Origin: Rostratula benghalensis
Lineage: Eukaryota > Chordata > Aves > Charadriiformes > Rostratulidae
Direction of reading: 5' to 3'
NCBI GenBank assembly: GCA_013399305.1
Contig: VXAI01000035.1
Span: 4,224,646 to 4,288,645 of the forward strand
Length of the DNA stretch: 64,000 nt
In this document: positions 24,261 through 37,755 of the stretch, piece after piece
Layout: each line of letters begins with the position of its first letter
Numbering within the stretch: the stretch's first letter is position 1
The notes under the pieces: model-generated
Told to the model about the DNA's origin: nothing
The model's database searches: none
The model's input: the letters and a program-made list of their open reading frames with translations, nothing else
Position numbers and translations under genes: made by a program

Positions 24261-27200
24261 AGTCACCAGATATATTAGTTGGTCACTCTGGCCTGTACGT
24301 ACCTCTGGATTAACCACAGCACCTTCTGTCTTTCCTGGTAGGATGTTGTGAGGATAGTTAAAAAACGAAGCTTGACAGTCTCTGCTGCTTGTGGCTCAAA
24401 TTGCTTGTTTTAGAATTACTTTTGAGGATTGAAGGAATAGCGTTGGCTCACAGAAGTTCGTAAATCTCAGTATTCATACTGTTAAATACAGAGGCTTTTT
24501 ATAAGGTTTTGAAAATACATATTTTGGCTTGTTAGTCAAATAAAATGCTGTTTAAATGTTAAAAAATACTGTGTTTCTTGAAATTAGAAATGAAGCTGCC
24601 GTCTGCTTTTATTCTCATTTCAACCAAAAAGTGGAACTCCGCCAAGAGTCATTAAATCTTCTATCCTTTGGATGAATTCTTATTTTTAATGAAAAAATGT
24701 TATGATTGGGTAATTTGTGTATTGTGGTTTATGTTCAAAAGGTTGTAATTAAAGTTTTGTAAAATTTTAGATTCAATCTCAATTACTGTAAACCTCATAT
24801 TATTTTGTTGACTGATTTAGCCCCACCTTGCAGTAAATATGACTGACAAACATTAGTTTTTATTATCCTACAGCAGGTTTATAAAAGTATTTTATATTAG
24901 AAACCTGATAAAAAATTCAGCGCTGATGGATTGCAAATGGTATTAATCAGTTGGAAAGAGTTAAGATTTGCAATGTAGGAAGAGATCTCATGTGACTAAG
25001 AAGTACTCTCATATCATTTTTGTTAAGGTTTTAAATATCTTTCTATATTTCAAAAATAGGATAATGTACTTATAAAACACTTTGCACAACACTCAAAATT
25101 GCAGTAAGTGATTGTAATTCCGCTGATCTCATTGTAACCACTTACAGGCGTGAAATAGGCCATTGAGCTTTACCATAAAAGATATCTTTTGGAACAAAAG
25201 CAAAGATAATATAAGATGAATTGCCCTTTGGGGGTGCCTATGTCCCAGTTGCTAAGACTTGACATGCAACTTTAGACAGCTAAAATTAGATGAGATTAAT
25301 CTTACTTGTGATTAATAAAATACTCTAAAATTTGAGTAGCAAAACATTTTCAGAAATGGACATTTTTGTTTGTAAAAAGTTTAAAAATGGAAACAAAGCC
25401 AATACGAAAGAGGATGCTGTTAGAGTTATGTTTAAAGAAAACCTGAAATCTACCCTAGGAAATAGATGCATTTTGGCCATCTAATATAGGGTTGTAATAT
25501 GCTTCTAGAATTGCAAAACAAGGTGATCCGGTGTGTGTTTACATTTAGGTGAACAGAAATACTCTTCTTCATCATGATTTCAGTGGCCTTACTATGGTAT
25601 TCTAGAACAGGAATAAAGCAATACAGGTAAATGTAATGATGGCACGTAAATAAAAAGTGCAAAAGCTGTTTAAAACTACTTTCATCCAGTGCAGCCACTT
25701 TTTGGAGCAGACTAAACTGCCCTTTGGAGCAAAAACTAGCTGTTAATTCCAGATTTTCTGTATAGCTAGGATTGCTCTCAGGCAGACTCTTTAGGCTTTC
25801 ACTTCTATGAGAATGCTCGTATGCGATGCAGAAACAAAAGAAATTAAAGTCGATATACTGTTTCAGGAGTGATATCTGTGTTCAGCCTACTTTTGTGGCA
25901 TCAAGGTGTGTCAGCTTAATGAAGCACTGTGTTTTAGTTATTTCCTTGTTTCTTGACAGTAATTTATGCCATATTTCATATAAAGATTTTAAGTGGTTAT
26001 TGCTACCAGTAGGGATAATTTAACAGATGTTTTCCTGTTCTGAAAATGTCTGTTACCAGTGCTATTCTGTCAGAGTATCGATACCTCTGGACTACTGTAA
26101 GTCAGAAGTCACAAAACAAAGTAAGAACAGAAGATTGATTTTAATTTTTTTGTTGTTTTTTAATGATGACCCTAGGCATAGATTAATGGTTGTAGCATGC
26201 ACAAAGTGATATCAGTTAACATATATGACATTACTCAGATGTCTCAAACTCCGGAAAAAGCATGTGAATGATTTATGGAATTGATATTAATCTCTTTCCA
26301 GTAAATGCATTACTAAAGTTACATGGGAAATTGATGTTACTGCTGTAATGCCAAATTAATTTCTTTCTTGCTAGGTCAGCATTGCAAATGGAACTAAATA
26401 TTAACCTTTTAAATATCTAAACAGAATATAGTATGGAAGACATTTCAATAAATGGAGGAGTGCTTCTTAGTGTTGGTGTGATAGCAGCTAACAGATACAG
26501 CATTAGTCAAGTATCTTTACCTGTGAGAAAGAGATGTTAATGAATTACCGAGCTAAAGACAATGCAAGAAGAATTAGTACAATAGCATTGGTAAAGATTG
26601 GGATGTTAATTAGTGTGCTGATTATAATTTTCACAGTCAGTTTATCTGCTGATTATCATGCTACCTTCTCCAAGACCTAGCCTTTCCCTCCTGCCTTGTA
26701 CCACATGTTTGCCAGTGTACAAGCACGTGTGTTGATTTGCTCTTTCATGGGCCTGAGAGGGACCAGAATAAGCAACTGGAAATGGAAGAAGAAATGCCTT
26801 AGATCAGGTAATCATAAGTTCAGAGCAGATTTTCAACAGCCTGTATGAAGAACAACCAAATAGATTAGAAATAAGGAGGCGACTGAGGAAGAATGTATTA
26901 GAGGTCTGTTAAATCATGATTCTTAGTCAAAATGTCAACGAATGTGAAAGAGTGGCTCCGTGTCTGTTCTCTTGTCTCTGTGTACAAAAAGAAATGGCCA
27001 TCAAATGAAGCTAGCAGTTGATGTGCCGAAAGGAGAATGGTTCCTCGGTAATGTGTAATTAAGCTGTGGAGCTTCTTCCTGCAGGATGTTGTGGATGCTA
27101 AAAGTTTACGTGTCATGCTTTTAAGCAAAAAAAAAGCAACTGAGAAAGGAAATAAAATCAGTTGAGAGCTAAACTAAACACTGACACCATCTCTGGCTCA

Positions 27201-27384
27201 GAAGGCTCATAAACTGTACATTTTAAATGGGGAATTATTCTGGGGAGGTTTCATCATGCTCTTCTCTAGGGATCCATTTCTAGCAGTTACTGGGCTAGAC
27301 CTTGATCTCACATGGTAGATACAGCTGGCCAAATGGCTAATCACTTTTAGTACATATGATAATCTTTTGTGCTATTTTCTAGAA

Positions 27385-27438
27385 ATAGATGATCTCAAAG
27401 CTCCCTTTCAACCACGAGGACTCTGTGATTCTGTGACA
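27385..27438 (+). mobile_element. CR1 LINE tail remnant
   Basis: A short piece with the CR1 3'-terminal pattern. TAGATGATCTCAAAGCTCCC then TTTCAACCACGAGG, with CTGTGATTCTGTGAC at the end, matches the conserved 'GATGATCT...TCCCTTCCAACC...ATTCTGTG' tail. Only the last ~50 bases survive or were inserted. Confidence 0.7.
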
Positions 27439-27931
27439 GGTTCTAGTTTTAAGCCAAAATTAACATCATGCAAAACTCTAATTTGATCAGATAATAGTAA
27501 GGAAAATCTTACTGTTTCCATTCAAATTAATTTTCTTAGGAAGATAGTGGTTGAAGATGCTGTGCTAACATTAAACAACAGCTGTCCAGAAACGCACCCC
27601 ATACAGACGCATTCCTAAGATTTCACACGAAACATTGCCAGTACTTATAATTCTACCGGACTTTCAGTTTTTGGTGGGATTTTTGTAAGCTTGCTCTTTG
27701 ACAGAGAAGAAATTAAAAAAATAACAACACAAATACTTTATACAAAGATGTTTAAGTCATTTTTGAAAATAAGCAGAAGGATTTTTGTATATACCAGGTT
27801 CCAAGATAAATTTTCCAGTTTCCATTTTTCTGGCTCTGCCCAAAATTTTCCATCTGGAAAAATGATAGAGGGAAATACAAGAAAGAATAGCAATGTCCCT
27901 GCCAGTGTGAAGGAACATTACATTACACTGA

Positions 27932-28050
27932 ACAAATATCCTTATCTGAATGTACAATCACTGAAATAAATGCAGCTGTGTTTATTTCAGCATAATCAGA
28001 TATATTTGAATATAAAATCATGACATAAATGCAGCTGTGTTTATTTCAAA
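27932..28050 (+). repeat. 59-base-period direct repeat carrying a palindrome
   Basis: Two diverged copies with period 59. The shared core, ATAAATGCAGCTGTGTTTAT then TTCA, is at 27966 and 28025. In the first copy, CTGAAATAAA (27961-27970) and TTTATTTCAG (27981-27990) form a perfect 10-base-pair stem with a 10-base loop. The second copy retains only part of the left arm. Confidence 0.85.
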
Positions 28051-29330
28051 CTGCACATGTTAATATGAACATGAATGTGATATTGGTTAATCACCCATGA
28101 ATATATGGAGGTATGTATATACAGTGGCACAATAGAGGTCTGTGACAGTTGAAAGTATGAAAAAAAAAGTCCAGCTGAGTTTGTGTTCTACCTAAAATTT
28201 TTTATAACGGTATTGGAAGTCACTGATGAGGAGATGTGAAATTCTTCTCATATGAAATCCCTGGATTTGAATAAATCTATACTTCCTTTATAAACTAACT
28301 GGTGACCTATTCTTCAGTTACTAGGGAAATAATGGCTTTGAATAATTGCTTTGTAAAATAAAGAATCATTAGTTTTCAGTGATTGGTAGGTTCAGGTCAA
28401 TCACCTCTGGTGCGTGCAGTGCAAACCTTAATTTTACCTTAGATTTTTATCAGACTTTGAGCATTAAATTGAGCTGCCAACCACCCTTCCAGAATTTCAT
28501 CTTGCTGGGTTCTCAGACCCAGAGAAAATACAGTGAAGGGCAGTGCCAGTGGTAAAATTTTGGTGTTGTTCATTCTGTTAGATATGCTTCTCCTTGCTCT
28601 TTCCCCAGACTAGTTCTCTTCACTGTCCTGTTTATATCCTTAACTTCTGTCTTTTTAAATCACAGCCCTGCAGAACTTGAAGAAATTGAAAACTGTTCTT
28701 TACTCTGCTTATGCAGATGGTGCTTTATAGCTTATCAGAAGGAATGGCTGTACTCAGAACAGTAAATATTTTGCAGCTAAGAGGTTTTGGAAAGGCTTTA
28801 TTTTCATCTGGGAGAAGGTTGAAATATTCTGCTAGACTAAATAGAGGTATTTTGTTCAGTTAGTTCAATAACCTGTAATATTACCCCTCTTTTGCAGGAG
28901 GCAGCAGCACAAAAGACATGGTTTTTAACTGCCCAGCACCTTTTGTAGTAAATTTCAGCTGCATGAAATGGGTGCAAAATGACTGAGAAATGTTACGAGT
29001 GCTTTGCATCAGTTTCATATGAACCAAACAATGAATGAAATTTAGGAAATTTCATGTCCTGTGTTATGTCTACTACATTTGATCAAGGAGTGAGGCTGTA
29101 CAGAATAAGGAAACAAGAAGGAAAGGGACTGAAGCAGAGAAAATAAATTTGAAATGTTTGCGTCAGGTCCTGTGTTTGTGATGTGCAACACGTGGCACTG
29201 CTGGTTTGCTCACTATGTGGCTTTGGTGGCACTAACTGTGAGAACAATATTGCTTTTACTTGCTTCTCACCTCCACATAAATGACTACCTTTGCATGATC
29301 AGGTTTGGGGTTTTTTTAATTTGTTTTAAT

Positions 29331-29496
29331 GAGTTGAAGGCACTGCCCAGGGAGGCTGTGGAGTCTCCATCCGTGGATGTATTAAAAACCCAAGGAGACG
29401 TAGTATGGAGCAACCTCCTCTTGCTGGTCCTGCTCTGAGCAGGGCTGGTGGACTGGACCGTCTCCAGAGAAACTTTAGAAATCACTTAGAATCACC
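29331..29496 (+). mobile_element. CR1 LINE 3' end fragment
   Basis: A short CR1 piece encoding ALPREAVESPSVDVLK-like residues (29339-29386), the conserved C-terminus of the CR1 reverse-transcriptase ORF. It is followed by CAGGGCTGGTGGACTGGACC and a decayed tail ending AGAATCACC near 29496. It is truncated at the 5' end. The 'LLLVLL' stop at 29436-29438 matches the usual frame end of such copies. Confidence 0.85.
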
Positions 29497-31837
29497 AATT
29501 ATTTCTTTTTTCTTCCCCTGAAGTTAGAATACACATCAGATAGATTCAGTTCTTCTTGTTGTTCTCTAAATTATTTTAAAATTCTCAATTGCCTGCTGTT
29601 CCCAAGTAAACAAGCCAAATTAAGATCTTTGCTTGTTTGAGCTGCTGCTGTAATGCAAGAAGAGACAAAACACTCTGAAATACAGAATGGTCTACACTTG
29701 TGAAAGAATACTCGTTCAAAAACATACTTTGGAAGGTGTTTCTGCATAAACTAAAAGTATTTTTGTTATTGGATTGATACTACCTGATTTTAGGAGTAAA
29801 TATTTTAGAATATTTCGCTCAGTCTAACAGGAGTTTGGATGCAAGTGATTAGGTGGGAAACATGTTGTTTGGGATATATGCAGAGCTTAATTTTGCATTT
29901 ATTGATTCTTTTTACTAATCTAATTGCCTTCTAGGTTCAGCCTTTAACACACTAATTTTGATTTAGTGTTTGTATTTCTGAAAACAAACTGGGAACAAAC
30001 CATATATTATCACTGTATGTTCTTTAGACAGCTGCTGGAATTCTGGGATCTGCTACAATAACATATTATGAAGGTAAATTACCATAATATATTAAAGGTT
30101 ATTATTATATTCTAACCATAAAAAATATAGAGAGCTGAAGAATAAATACATCTAGATGTATTTTGTATTTTCCTTTTAGCATTTTGGTTGTGAGCTTAGG
30201 AAATTATGTTCACAGTGAGTTTTGAAATGATTGACTAATAATTTTTTTGATATTGTGTTCCCTTTTTGTCTTTCTGCTTATTTGCAGGATTTATTTACTT
30301 ATATTAAGTTTCATTTACATAAGGGTTTATATATATCTTTCACATTGCTGTTATATTATATCATGAAGTATATTCAGTGCTCTAGTGATCATATAGATAC
30401 ACGTATGTCTGCCCTGAGCTGACTGCCACTGGGGTAGGCACAGTCAAATTAGGCTGCATAGCAATATTAGTGTGGCCCAAAATGCCTGGAGACTAGATAA
30501 ATCCTGAGGTAGTTAATTCACTCTGGGGTCTGGGCTGTTACAGATACATTGCTGTCAGAACACCAGAGCTAGATTATTTGTGTCTGAGCTGGGTAAGGTG
30601 GTGTGTGATGATGCCCTTGTTCATTGGAAATGCATTGTAGATGTACTTCTTACTGAGCAGTAAAGTTAAGACAAGGAATGGGACATAAATCCTATAACTA
30701 ATTCATGCTTTCTCTGAAAAATAGAAGACAGCAGGTTGAAATTTGACTTTTGGTTATTACTGCATGCATTTCCTGTGGTGGTTCTTCTGTTTCAGTAGCT
30801 TCAGAATCCATTCTCACTCATCACAAACACTTGTTATCCTCTTACTTGATTATCACAATATTATCCTGCCTGTTACTTCTTTTTCTTGTCTGCATTTTTG
30901 TAAATGTTATTGCTGAAGTATCTTCTTTTATATGTTGAGAGAATGTTGAGCTCCACTTCTTGAGCCTGTACATTGAATGCTATATGAAATTAAACCTTGT
31001 TATCCTCATCTCTAGGACCCTCCGTTATCGGCCTTCCATTAGCATCTGCTTGGTTTTTCATTATTCCCATCTGTGTGCTCTTCTTTATCCTTTTGGATTT
31101 AGTGATCCATTTATTTCCTTCCCTTGTATTTGCATTTGCATTTCCATCAGTAATTTTTTTTTTTTTGCTTTAATTTCAGTTATAGTTTCCCATTTTCACA
31201 TGATTTCTTCTGCAAATATCCCCACTCTTTTTCATTGAAAGATTTTCTTAAATCCATCTTTCCCAAACTATTTCTTTAAAAACAAATAATTCTTTATCTA
31301 TTCTTTGTTTAAAGAAGCTGGGATCTGGAACTGTTGTCATGCTGTTTGATGATTATTTGTCATTAATCACTCTGCATGTTATTTCGGACAGGAAACATTT
31401 TTTTACCAAAAACTTCAACTGTGCATTTCAAATCTTCTCTCAAGCACAGGGGATCTGTGTTAACAGATGTCAAATCTTCAGTGCTTGGTCCAGGGAAGAA
31501 ATCAGGGGAAAAATTTCTCTAAAACGACAATTTCTGTTGGCTTTGGGTCAGATCATAAGTTTGTGAAACTTTGTATGAATTAATAGTCACATAGCAATTG
31601 GGAAAATGTTCTGTTATTCAGTGGGCCAGAAGTCAAGAGTGAGTGGTAGGAGAAAGATAACTGATTAGATGGCATGAAAATAAGAATGTTCTGACTGATT
31701 ATGATCAAGTTGAATTAAAAATGTCTGCCCAATACGTCTGTAGTTTAACAATCATTACGACATCTAGATACTTCTTAGAAAGTGAATACATGACTTCCAA
31801 GATCTCTAATTTTATTTTCTCTTTACAATATTAGCCT

Positions 31838-31990
31838 ACTTGATAATAGCTTATGCTTATAATCTCTTATTGCAGGAGATCGCCATGTGCTTTACAAGGA
31901 CCTTTTGTTTTCATTTTATAGTTCAGAAATCAGAGGCTCACAGAAGTTAAGAGCTTCAGTGTTTTACAGCAGAATTACCATTTGAAGCAT
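31838..31990 (-). mobile_element. MIR-like ancient SINE fragment, antisense
   Basis: The + strand reads CATGTGCTTTACAAGGACC, CATTTTATAGTTCAGAAATC then AGAGGCTCACAGAAGTTAAG. This follows the reverse-complement order of the MIR core ('GCTTTACA...CCATTTTACAGATGAGGAAACTGAGGC...AGAGGTTAAG'), ending in ATTTGAAGC. MIR elements are tRNA-derived SINEs shared across amniotes. The match is by eye and diverged. Confidence 0.5.
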
Positions 31991-33089
31991 TTTGACTTTA
32001 TCTTCTTTGAAGTACACTAATTGGATTTAAGCTCACACCTTTGATTACTCTTTAAGATTCAACAAAGTATGGGTCGTGCTGAATCGTGGTGGATAAGATG
32101 GACGTTCCTTTGTAGGGGTGCTATTTTAGAGTCTGCCATGCTTCAACAGATACAAGGAATAATAGATATTAGTTCAGATAACAATAACTGATATTATTTC
32201 TGTAATACAGGAAAACTTAAATACTGTTAGAAAAATTGCATTATGTCATCTCCACTGACATGAGGAATGAACGAGCTGAGTAAAGAAAGAGTAGGAGGGA
32301 CAAGCATTATCTTTTGCAACCTATTCAGTTTTGTCTGATTTAACCTAGATGAGGAGATAAGCAACACTGTGTGCTTTGAGAGTACCGTAACAAGCTTTGT
32401 TAACTGGTAGTAATAACTGGAAGAAACACGTTAAATTGATGTTTCATATGAGAAAGAAAGAATACTGAAATCAGAAATTATGACTATAATTTAATAAGTG
32501 TGTTTTAGTCTTTATGATCTGTGTGGCCTCACAGTGATGCCAAATACAGGCTAGCATATTTTACCAAAATAAAATTCCAAAGTGTATGAATTAGAAAATG
32601 TGGAGAAAACTAAGTGTAGGCTGATTAGTGCAATCTAGTGTGATTTAACTGTGGATGCTAGATTTGAGAGATATAGTTTGTGAATTATTGCAAACCTTGC
32701 AGAAAGATTTCAAAACCAAGAAATTCTGACCAAACAAGAAAATCTGACCAAAAAACCCCCAAACTTATTTACTATTAGCAGTCTCAACTAACATGTTTTA
32801 GTCCTATAAAATAATCTTGGTTTGATATAACAGAGCCAAAAACTTATTAGCATTTTACTCCATTTTTATTATTGTTTGCCAAACGCACAAACAAAAAAAG
32901 GTTCCTAATATGGTTTGGGTATCATTATGTCAAATGCTTTGCAGAGAAATATGGAGAACTCAGTTTGCTGTAAGAGCACTGGTCAGTGTAGTATGATACA
33001 CAGGAGGTGCTACCTTGGACCCCACAATTTTCCTGGAGTGTGTTTGGGTTCTCCGCCTTATCAGCAGTGAGATACAGCAAGCAAATGCA

Positions 33090-33264
33090 NNNNNNNNNNN
33101 NNNNNNNNNNNNNNNNNNNNNNNNNNNNNNNNNNNNNNNNNNNNNNNNNNNNNNNNNNNNNNNNNNNNNNNNNNNNNNNNNNNNNNNNNNNNNNNNNNNN
33201 NNNNNNNNNNNNNNNNNNNNNNNNNNNNNNNNNNNNNNNNNNNNNNNNNNNNNNNNNNNNNNNN
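33090..33264. other. Assembly gap (175 N)
   Basis: An uninterrupted run of N. The open frames that appear to cross it are meaningless. Whether 175 is the measured gap size is unknown. Confidence 1.
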
Positions 33265-36200
33265 AATCAATGTGCTAATTACAAAAAGTTAGGTTTAAAA
33301 AAAAAAATCCCATTTCCCCATGCCCCCTATTATGTTCTTATGTGTAAAAGAAATATTTTTATTTATAAATTTCTGTTTACAACACTCCTACTATCCTAGT
33401 GAACTATTGGAAGCTGCACACCTATTCAGTCTTTTTAATTTTAACTGTAAGTCCTAAATTATAAACCATTTCCATCCTTAGAGTGGGCAGTGGGACTGCC
33501 ATTTTTCTCATGTACCTGTGATATTCGAAAGCAAAATGTCCTTCTGTTGCTGATTTCTTTGCACATCAGAAGTCTGACAGAAAGTCATCTTTCAGTCACA
33601 AAGGTAATGTCAGTATGTTAAAAACAGGAAAACGAAGACAAAGACTTTATAAGTTCCTCATTTTGAAGACTGGCTTTTGAAAAGGTTTGCCTATTTTGTT
33701 AAAGCTAGTGACTTTTCACTATTAATAGTAACATTAAAAAATGTTCTACTAATACATTAATTATCCACATTTTTTATTTCTAAGGAAATAAATAAAAGAA
33801 ATGCATGTTATAAAAGTTAAAGAGCTAGGATAGTATTAAAATTAGGAACCACAAATAATCAATTACTTCTTAAGGTGGTAATTGTTTTGTTATGCAACTG
33901 CTTGCACAGTGTTTCATAATGTAATAAATCTTTCTAATGCATTTAACAGAGGAAAAGATTTTTGCATGCCATAATGAATGTGTTTGTAAAGTGTGTGCGT
34001 ATAGATTCAAACTCAAAATTGAAATTAACCTTGGAGGTATTTAAAGAAGTATTTTTAATTTACCCTTTTATCTCATAGATGATATTCTTTATGTGCTAAA
34101 GGACTTACATTAATACCCCAGCAGCTTATTATATGAGAACAAATAATTATTTTTAAGATTAGATTTTGGTATAAACTGACCTTGCTATGAATTTATTGAC
34201 AGGGTATACTATTAGAAGTAAAATACAGAATACAGCAGAGGTAGTGGGTTTTGTTGTTATTTTTAATTGAAAAGGTTTGATACCTCTTTGGGTTTTTACA
34301 TAAATAGAGTTAAAGTGGCACCCCTCTTTAGAAATCCAGTAAGATTAATTTTGAATAGAGATATTACTGCTAAATGTGCATGCGTGTCACTGCTTTTGAA
34401 GACTGAAAAGCCACATTTGAACTAGATAATTGACCAAGGTCACCTCTTGTCCACAAGAAACAATAAATTAGTTCAACAATCACTGTGTTGTGTTTTAAGT
34501 ACCAATGGTTTTAAAAATACTGACTTGTTTTCTATTTTTGTGGAAAAAACTTGGAAGAAGATATTGTCTCTCTTGAAAATCTACATTGTTCATTTCTTAA
34601 TTTTTTATCTGTCTTTTTGGACAAATATGGACCTAGCAAACACAGCCCCCATGAGAGTAAATTTGGAGATACAGTCAAATAAAAGAAAATTTAATTTTAA
34701 TCACTTAATTAGAATCCTAAATCACGCTTACCAGGGCATTTTGCTAGTCTAGAAACTTCTAGACACCAAAGAATTACTAGAATAGCAGAAAAAAGTCAGT
34801 ATGCAATGTCATTGAATTTGTCTATTAATATAGGAGCATCTCTGCAGACCATGCCTTTATATAGCCCAAACCTCCCACTTAACTCACCATCCAAGGTTTT
34901 GCAAATAGCTTATTGACTCAAATATGCTTCTGACTATACCCTGCACTTCCGCCTATATATAGACATGAGTAATATGAGAATAATTGGTCTGCTCTGTCTT
35001 ATGATTTCTTCCTTAATACAGAATAAACATGACAGGTCAAAGCACCTCAGGTGAAGACCTGCTGAAGGGCTGATTATGTGCCTCCCCATTAGGAACAAAC
35101 TGATCTCTCTAAGACCAAATGCTACCTGTCTTTCTCAGCAGAAGGATTGCTATCAGAATCTGCAGTATGATGGAAAAACTCAGAAAGAGAAGCTGAGAAC
35201 ATGGCTATGAATTGTGAGGCCATGCTCCCTCTTCCAGAAGCTCTGGGTTTCCTACTCACCTAGCTAGAAGGAGCTTACTTGCCCCTGTTTCATGGGTGTA
35301 GTCCTCCTCCTGTCCCCATGTCTTATACCATTCCACCCTCTCTGAGTTCTATGGCTCCCATTAATTGCCTGATAATAGCGCTGCAATATAAAGAGCTGTT
35401 TCTTTAGGATATTTCAGTTCTAGTAATTCCCCGTTTTTACAGGCAGAAAAAACATAGGTTGTATTGGCAGAGGTGCTGGGATTTTTTCCCACCATAGTGG
35501 CAGCACTTGGGTAGGAAGAAACGGCACTTAAAATAATAGTTGTGTTTCATTGGGCTTTTAAATTCATAGTTTCCTCTGGGTTTTGCGTGTTGAAGATAAA
35601 GGTGAAAAGGAGCAGCAAAACTAAGAGAGAAAGTGTGAGATTTTGTTGGCATGGGGGAAGAGGGAAGATCTGAAATCCTTGGTTACAAAGGCTCTCCTTT
35701 GGCATCCTCTCTCTCTTTCATGAGGAGGCGTGAAGGAGCTGAATGCTAAGGGTGTGCTGAAAAGGATTTCCCTGGTATTGGGAGTTATTTTGTCTGACTG
35801 TAGCACTTGAGTTGCCCCCATGTGGATAGATAGTAATTACGAATCAGAAGATGTTAGGGAGAATCAGAGAGAGAGTTTGGAGGTGTCTTTTACAATGTTG
35901 ATTTGACGAGGTTGAAAACTTCTGCTTAACCCCATTGAAGGAGATGTTCCTTGTTTCATTTCTGCCCTGTCAAAAGGGGAATGTCAGAGCAAACTGGAAC
36001 CATATGGAACCATTGAGAGCCTGCTCGGAAGGGAGATGCTTTCAGAGCATCTGCAAGGGGGCATGGGCGGGAGAGTGAGGGTGAGCGTGCAGCAAACAGG
36101 GAGGCTGGAGTGCCTGGAGAGTGGAACTGTTGAAAAATACAAGGAAAAGATAGAGGCTTGGTCACAGAGGTGACAGTGTTTTCCAGGAGATCCAGTGCAG

Positions 36201-37691
36201 GCTATTTAGAATTTGTTGCCATTCCAGAAGGTTCACTGAAGAGTAGGAAACTGAAGGCAATTGTGGGAATAGTACTATCTCCCTGCAAGGAGACGGTGAG
36301 CAGGGGAGATCTGTTTTGATTTTTATTCCTTCTTACTTAGTCATTTTGAAAATTTCTTTATTTAAAATCCAATTAATCTAGTTTATTATACAGTAAAAAA
36401 CTCCTGCTTTTTGTTTAAAAGCTTTATTGGCTTTTTGGAGTACTCACTTGTAAGAAAAAGATCTAGACGGTTCAATTTCAATAATATGTCTGACTCAGAT
36501 TCTCATCACATCCATCTTAAATCCATTTTCTTTCTTTAATCACCTGCATGCCCTCGTTACAGTTCCCAGTCTTGCTTTGCTTCTACAGGAGTTTGCAATT
36601 TGCACTTTTTAGATACCTGGATGTGTGATAGACAAGGCAAATTGCATGTCTTTTGTGACTCAAGCACATGTGGCTGTATCCAAGAGGACACTCACTTGTG
36701 TCCTCGCTACTTTTTAACCAACTTGAGAAGTTTACAGTTAGTGAAATAAAGTGTGAGACTGTATGAGGATGGAGAAAAGGCACTACTCTCTTTTTATTAC
36801 CCTAATGCTCTTCAATTTGCTGCTTGGCAAACCATTATTTTTTTAATGTCTCCTAAATCTGTGGAATCGAATTACTTATGAGCATTGTATAATTAATGTG
36901 AGTGGAAATTTTGGGAGCATATGACACACATGTAACCACCCACACCCTCCAACCAATTCATTACTTTTAAAGTAGTTTGGTGTTTATATGGCTAGAGACA
37001 TGACTTTAGCAGCTTGGTTCTGCAGAGAAAATAGTGTGAGAAAACAAAAGCTCATAAAGGAGAGTTGCACAATTAAAATGTGCATAGCAAGGCATTTGAA
37101 GGTACAAATAAATCCATATGTGTACTTTATGGATATAAATATGTGTTTTCATAAGAATTCCTGTTTGTATGGATGTAGCTATTTTACAAACAACTCTGGG
37201 CTGAATAATATTTTAAATTAGCATTTAATGTTAACATAATACATCAAATTGTAAAAGGTGCATCTGTTCTAGAATAACATGTTTTCATCACCCACCGCCT
37301 CTTTGTAACAGTCTTCCCCTTGACTTCCTACCTTGCCCTCTCCTTGCCCTCCACTTTCCCCATGTTTTAGGCATCTGCTGATGAAATCCTCACTTTGTGT
37401 TGACATGGGGAGTAAAATAACATGTTGGTGGCTTGGATTCCTGTTGGTATTCTGATGGTCCCTGAATAGAGAGAGTGATGTGCTGTCACTCTCGCCATAG
37501 CTGTCCAAGGTTGAGAATTTTATTACATCTTTCAAAATATCTTTTTACTTTCATCTGAAAATGAAAATAAGTTGAATAAAATCCAGTTTGCATTTGAGCT
37601 GGGCTGCCTACTCACTTAAATTGCTTTCCTAAGGGGTTTTATCTGTTAATCTAATTTTTGTTCCTGCTTTATGAGAATTATCATATATGGC

Positions 37692-37755
37692 TGGGTTTGT
37701 TTTGTTTTGTTGTTTGTTTGGGTGGGGGTTTTTTGTGGGGTTTTTTTTTTTTTTT
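37692..37755 (+). repeat. 64-base tract of only G and T
   Basis: From TGGGTTTGTTTTG through TGGGTGGGGG to a terminal run of 15 T (37741-37755), the + strand contains no A or C for 64 bases. The G runs could contribute to a G-quadruplex, and the tract may be length-variable. Confidence 0.9.

Noticed and set aside
33007..33399. Open frames across the N gap
   Set aside because: Most of the codons are unknown bases.
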